Both the position numbers and the translations under genes were made by a program. This document shows positions 55,974 to 63,138 of a stretch of DNA of 64,000 nt, piece after piece. The stretch's first letter is position 1. Each line of letters opens with the position of its first letter. The notes beneath the pieces are model-generated. The model had not been told where the DNA came from. It ran no database searches and saw only the letters and a list, made by a program, of their open reading frames with translations. Source of the stretch: Massilibacteroides vaginae (GTDB lineage: Bacteria > Bacteroidota > Bacteroidia > Bacteroidales > Tannerellaceae); NCBI RefSeq assembly GCF_900178525.1, contig NZ_FXDJ01000009.1, forward strand, positions 394,263 to 458,262, in the 5' to 3' direction.

Positions 55974-57689
55974 ATGAATACATTTAATCCAATTGACAGC
56001 ATTAAAACCAAGTATGTGTTTTTCACCGGCAAAGGTGGTGTTGGTAAAACTTCTATTGCTTGTGCCACAGCCGTAAATCTTGCCGATAACAATAAAAAAG
56101 TGCTGTTGGTAAGTACCGATCCGGCGTCTAATCTACAAGATGTTTTCAGTATTCCACTAAGCAATAAAGAAACTAAAATAGAAGAGGTCCCGAATCTTAG
56201 GATAGTAAACTTAAACCCCGAAGAAGCCGCCTACGAATATAAAGAATCAGTTATCGCTCCTTTCAGAGGCAAACTGCCTGAAAATGTTATAGCCAATATG
56301 GAGGAACAGTTGTCAGGTTCGTGCACTATTGAGATAGCCGCCTTCAACGAATTCTCGGATTATATTACCAATGAGGAGAAACGAAAAAATTATGATTATA
56401 TAATTTTTGACACAGCACCAACAGGTCATACCCTCAGAATGTTAGCGCTGCCTTCAGCATGGAATACGTTTATTGATGAAAACACAACGGGCGCATCGTG
56501 TTTGGGTCAGCTATCGGGCTTAACAGACAGGAAAAAAATATATGAGGATGCCGTTGAAACGCTGAAAAACGCGTCAAAAACAACTCTGTTTTTTGTATCC
56601 AGACCAGAAGAAAGTCCATTGCAAGAAGTGGAGCGTTCGGCAAAAGAATTGCTTGCTATAAATATTCAATCACAACAACTAATTATCAATGGTGTGCTGC
56701 CTGAATATGATAATACCGATAAAATAACCGAACAAATATACCAGCGTCAGCAAACGGCATTGAACAATCGTTCTGAAATGCTGCTCGACATGAATACTTA
56801 TATCGTACCTCTACGCTCGTACAATATGACAGGAATAGATAATATACGAGCTATGTTAAGTTCTGACAAAGGGGCTGTGGTTGTTGATGCGAAAATAAAT
56901 TCAAAAGACTTTAACGGAATTGATGACATTATAGACGACTTGTACCAAACAGGTAAAAGAGTGATCTTTACAATGGGCAAAGGCGGTGTAGGCAAAACTA
57001 CAATAGCAGGAGAAATTGCTCGTGGATTGGCTCGAAAAGGACTAAAAATACACCTTACAACAACCGACCCCGCAAATCACTTATCGTTCATCGAAACAAA
57101 GACTGACGGAATTACAGTTAGCCATATTGATGAAAAGAAAGTATTGGCAGACTATCAAAAAAAGGTACTTGACAAAGCTCGTGAAACAATGGGTAATGCC
57201 GACCTTAGCTATATCGAAGAAGATTTGCGTTCTCCATGCACACAGGAAATAGCTGTTTTCAATTCTTTTGCAACTATTGTCGCAAAGGCAGATGATGAAG
57301 TGATTGTAATAGATACCGCGCCAACCGGCCATACGTTGCTATTACTTGACTCAACGCAAAGTCATCACAAAGAGGTTGAAAGAACGCAGGGCACTATATC
57401 TCCGGCAGTACAAAACTTACTTCCTCGATTAAGGAACAAACAGGAAACAGAAGTAATTATCATTACCTTGCCTGAAACAACGCCTGTATATGAAGCACAC
57501 AGATTACAGGAAGATTTGCAACGTGCCGGGATAGAAAACAAATGGTGGGTGATAAACGCCAGTTTATATTTAACAAACACTCAAAATCCATTTTTGAAAG
57601 CTAAGGCTCAAAGTGAAATCCAATGGATTAATCGGGTTAATGAGATATCAAACGGTAAATTTGCGGTTATCGAATGGAAAGAATCCTAA
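55974..57689 (+). CDS. arsA: Arsenical pump-driving ATPase
   Basis: A 571-residue two-domain ATPase. The halves carry P-loops GKGGVGKTSIACA (about residue 18) and GKGGVGKTTIAGE (about 336), and matching DTAPTGHTLRML and DTAPTGHTLLLL. The three metalloid-binding cysteines are present: LSGSCTIE and TGASCLGQ in the first half and RSPCTQE in the second. It energises arsenite export with the permease. It ends the operon; no clear terminator follows. Confidence 0.96.
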   Translation: MNTFNPIDSIKTKYVFFTGKGGVGKTSIACATAVNLADNNKKVLLVSTDPASNLQDVFSIPLSNKETKIEEVPNLRIVNLNPEEAAYEYKESVIAPFRGKLPENVIANMEEQLSGSCTIEIAAFNEFSDYITNEEKRKNYDYIIFDTAPTGHTLRMLALPSAWNTFIDENTTGASCLGQLSGLTDRKKIYEDAVETLKNASKTTLFFVSRPEESPLQEVERSAKELLAINIQSQQLIINGVLPEYDNTDKITEQIYQRQQTALNNRSEMLLDMNTYIVPLRSYNMTGIDNIRAMLSSDKGAVVVDAKINSKDFNGIDDIIDDLYQTGKRVIFTMGKGGVGKTTIAGEIARGLARKGLKIHLTTTDPANHLSFIETKTDGITVSHIDEKKVLADYQKKVLDKARETMGNADLSYIEEDLRSPCTQEIAVFNSFATIVAKADDEVIVIDTAPTGHTLLLLDSTQSHHKEVERTQGTISPAVQNLLPRLRNKQETEVIIITLPETTPVYEAHRLQEDLQRAGIENKWWVINASLYLTNTQNPFLKAKAQSEIQWINRVNEISNGKFAVIEWKES

Positions 57690-57742
57690 ATAAACGCTTA
57701 TATTTCGTTTTAACGAGTGGGTTATTTGCCTATTCACAAAAT

Positions 57743-57785
57743 GAAAACGTTTGCAGATTTTGAGAACGTTCCCGCAATCGTTCCC
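57743..57785. promoter_or_regulatory. Cluster of ACGTT-centred LacI-like half-operators
   Basis: GAAAACGTTTGC (57743), GAGAACGTTCCC (57762) and GCAATCGTTCCC (57774) lie within 43 bp. The AACGTT cores are like LacI/PurR-family operators. The fructokinase and LacI fragments follow, so these may be the remains of that locus's control region. Confidence 0.35.
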
Positions 57786-57842
57786 ATTAAGTTTTTGATT
57801 AATTTAGGCGTTTACCAATCAACCTTCTTCTAAATTTGGTAA

Positions 57843-58223
57843 GTAATATTAACAATCCAACTATATTATCATATAAATCTTCGTCAACATTTTTACACAG
57901 AAGAGATTCTTCACCAATCAATGGAGCGATTTAATATCCTGAAAATGAAACACAAGCTGGAAATACTTATCCTTACCTGTGGCACAAATGGCAGTTATGT
58001 GTTTACGTCGGGAAATGCTTCTTTTGTTGAAACACCTAAAGTAGATGTTATTGACACTGTCGGCGCAGGCGACTCCTTTACGGCGGCTTTTATAGCTTCG
58101 ATATTAAAGGGCAAAACAATAGTGGAAGCACATCAATTAGCCGTGAATTTTTCGGCTTATGTTTGTACACAAAACGGAGCTATGCCTGTATTGCCGCCTC
58201 ATCTGAAACACCGGGTCGACTAA
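57843..58223 (+). pseudogene. Fructokinase (PfkB) fragment
   Basis: An open frame of about 127 codons (an ATG occurs only at 57921) encoding the C-terminal part of a PfkB-type sugar kinase: NLRQHFYTEEILHQS, then EILILTCGTNGSYVFTSGNASFVE, and DTVGAGDSFTAAFIASILKG with the catalytic Asp of the GAGD motif. The N-terminal ~160 residues are missing, and residues normally between FNILK and the LILTCG strand appear deleted. It cannot be an active kinase. It overlaps a convergent LacI fragment. Confidence 0.8.
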
Positions 58224-58389
58224 TTCCGGTAGAAGCTCGGATTTTAATCTCAGCATCAAAAACCAACGTTCGATTAGGAGCGGAAAAGCTTTTGATTTTT
58301 TCTAAAATCATTTCAGCAGCCGTCTTTCCCATCTGGGCTAAAGGCAGCTCTACTGTTGTAAGCTGAGGGTAAACGATAGTTGACAGCAC
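58180..58389 (-). pseudogene. LacI family regulator, C-terminal fragment
   Basis: A 69-codon frame reading YPQLTTVELPLAQMGKTAAEMILEKI and then VFDAEIKIRASTG, the C-terminal end of a LacI-type sugar-binding domain. The DNA-binding domain and most of the effector domain are missing. The last residues run into the complement of the fructokinase fragment, with a 44-bp overlap. With that fragment it suggests a deleted fructose/sucrose locus. Confidence 0.75.
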
Positions 58390-58414
58390 TGTTCCGTTAA
58401 CCTAAATATAAAGA

Positions 58415-58716
58415 ATGGAATATCGGAACTACGGTAATTTCCGGTTGACGAATATGTAGCGTCTAACAAATTAACAATTCAAATTCGGGCTTGAAAAAGA
58501 GGCTTTTTACTACAATACTATATGTTTGAAAATATATCCTTTATTTTTCCAAAAATATCCTTTATGTTTTCAAAAATATCCTTTATGTTTTTCGGCATAC
58601 ACAATGTACTGATTATCAACAACGTATAGGGCTGCCCAAAAACAGGAAGAAAAGTGCCGTTTTTAACTTAAAAAAGGAGTAAAATAATTGTCGCCAACCG
58701 GATTTTCCGGTTGATC
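58415..58716 (+). repeat. Long dispersed repeat B (contains phased array copy 6)
   Basis: Sites CCTTTAT at 58538, 58559 and 58580 (21 bp apart) sit at precisely the same offsets as in 39995-40296 (shift 18420, no gaps). It ends with the same CAACCGG-ATTTT-CCGGTTG hairpin. It fills the gap between the sugar-locus debris and tRNA-Lys. Confidence 0.85.
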
Positions 58717-58752
58717 CCTGAAAACGAGGGTTAAAATAACAAAGAAACACAT

Positions 58753-58785
58753 AAAAAAAGGAGCTACATTTGATTGTAACTCCTT
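58753..58785 (-). terminator. Rho-independent terminator after tRNA-Lys
   Basis: On the minus strand AAGGAGTTACA pairs with TGTAGCTCCTT (11 bp, one G-U) and a T-run follows. It serves tRNA-Lys. Confidence 0.85.
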
Positions 58786-58809
58786 AGTTTGCTTTAACTT
58801 TAAGACTTG

Positions 58810-58882
58810 TGACCTGGGAGGGGCTCGAACCCTCGACCCAATGATTAAGAGTCATTTGCTCTACCAACTGAGCTACCAAGTC
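58810..58882 (-). tRNA. tRNA-Lys (CUU)
   Basis: A 73-nt cloverleaf on the minus strand: acceptor arms GACTTGG/CCAGGTC, D-arm GCTCAGTTGGTAGAGC, anticodon loop ACTCTTAATC with CTT, and T-arm GAGGGTTCGAGCCCCTC. CCA is not encoded. Confidence 0.96.
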
Positions 58883-58901
58883 TTTTGCTTTATTGCGGGT
58901 G

Positions 58902-58933
58902 CAAAGATATGCGTTTATTTTTTTCTCTGCAAA
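58902..58933 (-). promoter_or_regulatory. Promoter of tRNA-Lys
   Basis: On the minus strand TTTG (58933 to 58930), 20 nt, TATCTTTG (58909 to 58902); the tRNA begins 19 bp downstream. Confidence 0.75.
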
Positions 58934-58959
58934 CTTTTATTTATTTTTCTCCCTCGGTT

Positions 58960-59763
58960 TTATTCGAATTCAAACAGATCGGAAGGGGTGGTACGCTTCA
59001 GTACATGTATGTCGACGTCTTTTCCAACCCGGACTCCTTCTTGAAATAATCTTATGTCTATGGTTTTATAGGCTAATTCCGGATGGTTGTTATCGCGGCT
59101 TAAATGGCAAAGCCAAACATCTTTTAACTCCGGCGTATAGTGGGTTGCCAGGAATTCGGCTGCTTCACGGTTGCTGAGGTGTCCGGTAGGACTGGATACG
59201 CGTTCTTTCAGAAAGGCCGGATAAGACCCGAACTTCAGCATTTCTTCATCATAGTTGGCTTCTATGATTAAGCGGTTGGCTTTGCAAATATAGGTTGCTA
59301 TCGTGTCTGTGATATGACCTACGTCTGTAGCTATTGTGAATCGTTGTTTAGCGTATTCAATATGATATCCTACATTATCGGTACTATCATGTGGCACTTC
59401 GAATGCGGTAATTTTAAAATCTCTGATGAGGAAAGGAATCTCCTTCTCTATTACTCTTTTGGATTGGTACAGCATTTCTTCTACATAACGGCTTTTTTCA
59501 ATCCCTTTATGCACCATTTCAGTTGCGTAAACGGGAATATTGTATTTTTCGCCGAGGCATCCTACCGTTTTAATATGATCCGCATGATCGTGCGTTATCA
59601 ATATACCTGCCAAACGGGTAAAATCTATTGATTTATCCTTCAACACCTTTTTTATTGTCCGGATACCTATACCGGCATCTATAAGCACTCCGAATTCCGG
59701 GGTGCCCAAGTAATAGCAATTTCCGCTACTTCCACTGGCTAAACTCAGAAATGATAGTTTCAT
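58960..59763 (-). CDS. MBL-fold metallohydrolase (YycJ/WalJ-like)
   Basis: A 267-residue beta-lactamase-fold hydrolase. SLASGSSGNCYYLG opens the protein, and the metal-binding motif is ITHDHADHIKTVGCLG (HxHxDH). Further ligands are in EVPHDSTDNVGYHIE, ATDVGHITD and VWLCHLSRDNNHP. This is the YycJ/WalJ group of putative 5'-3' DNA exonucleases linked to the cell wall stress regulator in Firmicutes. It lies 41 bp after the asparaginase gene and is probably the last of a three-gene unit. Confidence 0.9.
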   Translation of the reverse strand: MKLSFLSLASGSSGNCYYLGTPEFGVLIDAGIGIRTIKKVLKDKSIDFTRLAGILITHDHADHIKTVGCLGEKYNIPVYATEMVHKGIEKSRYVEEMLYQSKRVIEKEIPFLIRDFKITAFEVPHDSTDNVGYHIEYAKQRFTIATDVGHITDTIATYICKANRLIIEANYDEEMLKFGSYPAFLKERVSSPTGHLSNREAAEFLATHYTPELKDVWLCHLSRDNNHPELAYKTIDIRLFQEGVRVGKDVDIHVLKRTTPSDLFEFE

Positions 59764-59804
59764 GTTCTAAATGCATCCGCGCTTTTTAATCCTCAACTCT
59801 ATAT

Positions 59805-60866
59805 TTATTTATGCAGTACGTTCTCCGGAATGGTAATTTCTCCGATGAGAGAGCAACTCATGTGCTCGATTACTTCTTCCCGAGACAAACCATGTCCAAA
59901 CAAAAACATCAACTTTGTCACGGCACTCTCCGTAGTAGAATCATATCCACTGATTACGCCTGCTTCCAACAATTTATGCCCGGTCTCATAGCGATGCATT
60001 TCTACACTACCCGCTATACACTGAGACACATTTACAATAACTATTCCACGACTTACCGCATCCCTCAACATATTCAGCAACCATTCGTAACACGGAGCAT
60101 TACCGCTTCCGAATGTTTCCATCACCACGCCTTTTAATCCGGGAATATTCAGAATACTTTCGAGTACCTGTTGAGACAGTCCCGGAAACAATTTCAGAAT
60201 CGCGATGTTACGATCAAGCAGATAATGCGATTTTAACGGCTTACGTAAAACCGGATGGTATATCTGCGTGGTATCGTACTTGATATATATACCGGCATGT
60301 GCTAACGCCGGATAGTTATACGATCGGAAGGCATTAAAGTTATCTGCATTGATCTTACGGGTTCTGTTGCCCCTCAGCAAGTTGTTTTCAAAGAAGATAC
60401 AAACTTCAGGAACAATGGGCATTCCGTTTTCTTTTGCGGCAGCTATTTCAATAGCTGTAATCAGATTTTCCTTTCCGTCAGTCCGCAACATACCAATTGG
60501 CAGTTGAGAGCCGGTAAAGATAACGGGTTTACTTAAATTCTCAAGCATAAAGCTTAGTGCAGAAGCGGTAAAGGCCATCGTATCCGTTCCATGCAACACA
60601 ACAAAACCGTCGTATCTCTGATAGTTTTCCGAAATAATCCGAACAAGTTTTTTCCAGGATTCAGGACCCATCTCCGAAGAATCCATGGGGGGATCAAACT
60701 GAATAGAATCAATCAGGTATCCGAGCTTCTTCAGCTCCGGCATATTATCTTTTAGATGTTCAAAGTTGAAAGATTCCAGTACACCTGTTTCAGAATTTTC
60801 TATCATCCCGATCGTTCCACCGGTATATATCAATAAGATAGAAACTTTTTCCTGCAGCGCGTTCAT
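59805..60866 (-). CDS. ansA: L-asparaginase, type I
   Basis: A 353-residue cytoplasmic amidohydrolase converting Asn to Asp and ammonia. The first catalytic Thr is in LLIYTGGTIGM and the second in VVLHGTDTMAFTASALSFML. VFTGSQLPIGMLRTDGKENL is also conserved. No signal peptide, so type I. It sits 37 bp after the YicG-type gene, though a possible promoter (TACCTTTG at 60894-60887) lies in between. Confidence 0.95.
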   Translation of the reverse strand: MNALQEKVSILLIYTGGTIGMIENSETGVLESFNFEHLKDNMPELKKLGYLIDSIQFDPPMDSSEMGPESWKKLVRIISENYQRYDGFVVLHGTDTMAFTASALSFMLENLSKPVIFTGSQLPIGMLRTDGKENLITAIEIAAAKENGMPIVPEVCIFFENNLLRGNRTRKINADNFNAFRSYNYPALAHAGIYIKYDTTQIYHPVLRKPLKSHYLLDRNIAILKLFPGLSQQVLESILNIPGLKGVVMETFGSGNAPCYEWLLNMLRDAVSRGIVIVNVSQCIAGSVEMHRYETGHKLLEAGVISGYDSTTESAVTKLMFLFGHGLSREEVIEHMSCSLIGEITIPENVLHK

Positions 60867-60886
60867 GTTTTATCGTTATTATATTA

Positions 60887-60894
60887 CAAAGGTA
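60887..60894 (-). promoter_or_regulatory. Candidate -7 box of ansA
   Basis: TACCTTTG on the minus strand, 20 bp before the ansA start. The -33 region would lie inside the upstream gene and has no good match. Confidence 0.4.
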
Positions 60895-60903
60895 ATAAAT
60901 TAT

Positions 60904-61515
60904 TTACTCTTCTCCCTTTAATACCGGTACGCTTATATGGTATTTCACCGCGACTACACGAGTAGCAAATACACTAACTGCCGCCAGAAATTGCGTCAAC
61001 GAGTCACTTACATTCAGGAGTATACAGATATAATACACAATGCCACCAAATACACAAGCGAGTGCGTATATATCTTTACGGAACACCAACGGTTCCTCAT
61101 TAATCAATATATCACGGGTCATCCCTCCGAACGAGCCGGTAATTGTACCCATGACAATCGCTACCCACATCGGAAAACCAAACGCCAGTGTTTTGGAAAT
61201 CCCGACCACAACAAACAGTCCTAAACCGATCGCATCAAACGTAAAAAGTGTATTATTTTGCCGTATCAGATATTTCCGAAAAGCGATTACGTAAAGAAGC
61301 GCTAAGGCGGAAATGATAAGATAGGAAGGCTGTTCCATCCAAAATGGAGTGGCATTTAGCAAGATATCACGAACAGTTCCGCCGCCTACGGCAGTAACCA
61401 ACCCCACTACATACGCGCCAAACCAATCAAATTGCTTCGCCGATGCCAGTCTCATACCACTAATCGCAAATGCAAACGTACCAAGATAGTCGCAAGCGGT
61501 GATAAAATCTATCAT
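60904..61515 (-). CDS. Trimeric intracellular cation channel family protein (YicG/UPF0126)
   Basis: A 203-residue inner membrane protein with six to seven hydrophobic segments in two homologous halves. Each half carries the family's glycine-rich motif: TAVGGGTVRDILL and TGSFGGMTRDIL. Bacterial TRIC homologues conduct K+/cations as trimers. It is the first gene in a unit with ansA and the YycJ-like gene. A minus-strand -7-like TACTTTTG (61536-61529) lies 14 bp upstream. Confidence 0.92.
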   Translation of the reverse strand: MIDFITACDYLGTFAFAISGMRLASAKQFDWFGAYVVGLVTAVGGGTVRDILLNATPFWMEQPSYLIISALALLYVIAFRKYLIRQNNTLFTFDAIGLGLFVVVGISKTLAFGFPMWVAIVMGTITGSFGGMTRDILINEEPLVFRKDIYALACVFGGIVYYICILLNVSDSLTQFLAAVSVFATRVVAVKYHISVPVLKGEE

Positions 61516-61623
61516 TTTGTTTTTTATGCAAAAGTAATGAATTAATACATTACATCGTCTTTTATGACGATATAACCCAATTATTATTTAATGCAAACAA
61601 ACCGCTGTTAACTATAATATAAT

Positions 61624-61631
61624 TAACTTTG
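61624..61631 (+). promoter_or_regulatory. Candidate -7 box of the DUF3943 gene
   Basis: TAACTTTG, 28 bp before the start codon; the -33 position lacks a good TTTG. Confidence 0.45.
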
Positions 61632-61659
61632 CTCCTTCTTTTTATCAACAGAATATTGT

Positions 61660-63138
61660 ATGCGTAAAATTATTATCACTATAACATTTATCGTTTTATC
61701 CTTCCAGTTATTAATTGCACAAACAGTTCCACAAGAAAAGAAAAGGAATTATGTGTCTGATTCCATTCGAATTTTACCCAAAAATCCGTGGATGGCGGGT
61801 GCAAAAGTTTTCGGTCTGAATATGGGTGTTTGGGCATTCGACCGATATGTAATGAACGAAGATTTTGCCAAGATAAACGGGCATACAATCAAAAGAAACC
61901 TGAAAACACTGCCGGTATGGGATACGGATATGTTTTCAACCAATCTTTTCGCGCACCCTTATCATGGCAATTTATATTTCAACGCGGCACGTAGCAATGG
62001 CATGAGTTTTTGGGAATCGATTCCATACACTGTTGGGGGTAGCCTGATGTGGGAGTTTTTTATGGAAACAGAGCTTCCTTCTGTCAACGACTTGTTCGCG
62101 ACAAGTTTTGGAGGGATTGAGTTAGGCGAAATTACATTCAGGATTTCCGATCTTTTCCTCGACGATCGCTCAACAGGTGTTGAACGGGTTGGGCGTGAGG
62201 TGCTTTCCGGCATCATCTCGCCTATGCGTGGGCTTACCCGGCTTATTTCCGGTGATTCGTGGCGATACAGACCGAATAAAGGACGTACTTTTAGTAAAGT
62301 TCCGGTCGACTTTACCCTTAGTTTGGGCACCCGGTATCTGGCCGAAGAAGAAGAGTTGGAAAACAAATCTCATGGAATGAACCTGACCTTCCGGCTTGAT
62401 TACGGCGATTTATACAATGACGATTTTTTCTCTCCTTACGAATGGTTTCACTTCAAACTCAGCACAGATTTTCTTTCAGACCAACCGCTCATCTCGCAGG
62501 TAAACGCTATCGCCGCGATATGGGGTAAAACAGTTTGGACTAAAGAAAACCGAAATCTGACCGCAGGTATATTTCAGCACTTCGATTATTATGACTCCAA
62601 GTTAAAATTAAAAGAGGATCAGGAAGCGATTGCGCCTTATCGGATTGCCGAAGCAGCAGCACTTGGCGGAGGGCTTATCTACCAACGAAAATCAACTCCG
62701 GCCAATCCTGTCGACATTTATGCCGAAACTTATGCCAACGCGGTATTTCTGGGCGCAAGTACGTCAGACTATTTCCGTGTGGACGAACGCGACTACAATA
62801 TGGGTAGCGGCTATAGTCTGAAAAACTCAATCGGGCTGACTTATAAAAAAAGGTGGAGTTTGGTTTTGTCCGGAGAGAACTACCATTTATTCACCTGGAA
62901 AGGATACGATCCCGACATTAATTGGGAAACCGTAGACCCAGGCACTTTAAATGCTCAGGGAGATGCCGGCAATGCCCGTCTAACCGTTTTTAGCACCAAT
63001 CTGGTGTACACATCTCCCAAAAACTGGAACATCTTACTGTCCAGCCGTCAGTTTTTCCGCCGCACGCATTATAAGCATTATGATGATGTGGAACATTCCA
63101 CAATGGACGTTACATTAAGCTTTGGGTTGAAACTTTAG
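61660..63138 (+). CDS. DUF3943 domain-containing outer membrane protein
   Basis: A 492-residue exported protein. The signal peptide is RKIIITITFIVLSFQLLIAQ. The mature part includes NPWMAGAKVFGLNMGVWAFDRY and FAHPYHGNLYFNAARSNGMSF, hallmarks of DUF3943, then many amphipathic strands, ending with TMDVTLSFGLKL, a typical outer membrane barrel end. Function is not established. Its last four bases overlap the end of the convergent ABC-F gene. Confidence 0.9.
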   Translation: MRKIIITITFIVLSFQLLIAQTVPQEKKRNYVSDSIRILPKNPWMAGAKVFGLNMGVWAFDRYVMNEDFAKINGHTIKRNLKTLPVWDTDMFSTNLFAHPYHGNLYFNAARSNGMSFWESIPYTVGGSLMWEFFMETELPSVNDLFATSFGGIELGEITFRISDLFLDDRSTGVERVGREVLSGIISPMRGLTRLISGDSWRYRPNKGRTFSKVPVDFTLSLGTRYLAEEEELENKSHGMNLTFRLDYGDLYNDDFFSPYEWFHFKLSTDFLSDQPLISQVNAIAAIWGKTVWTKENRNLTAGIFQHFDYYDSKLKLKEDQEAIAPYRIAEAAALGGGLIYQRKSTPANPVDIYAETYANAVFLGASTSDYFRVDERDYNMGSGYSLKNSIGLTYKKRWSLVLSGENYHLFTWKGYDPDINWETVDPGTLNAQGDAGNARLTVFSTNLVYTSPKNWNILLSSRQFFRRTHYKHYDDVEHSTMDVTLSFGLKL

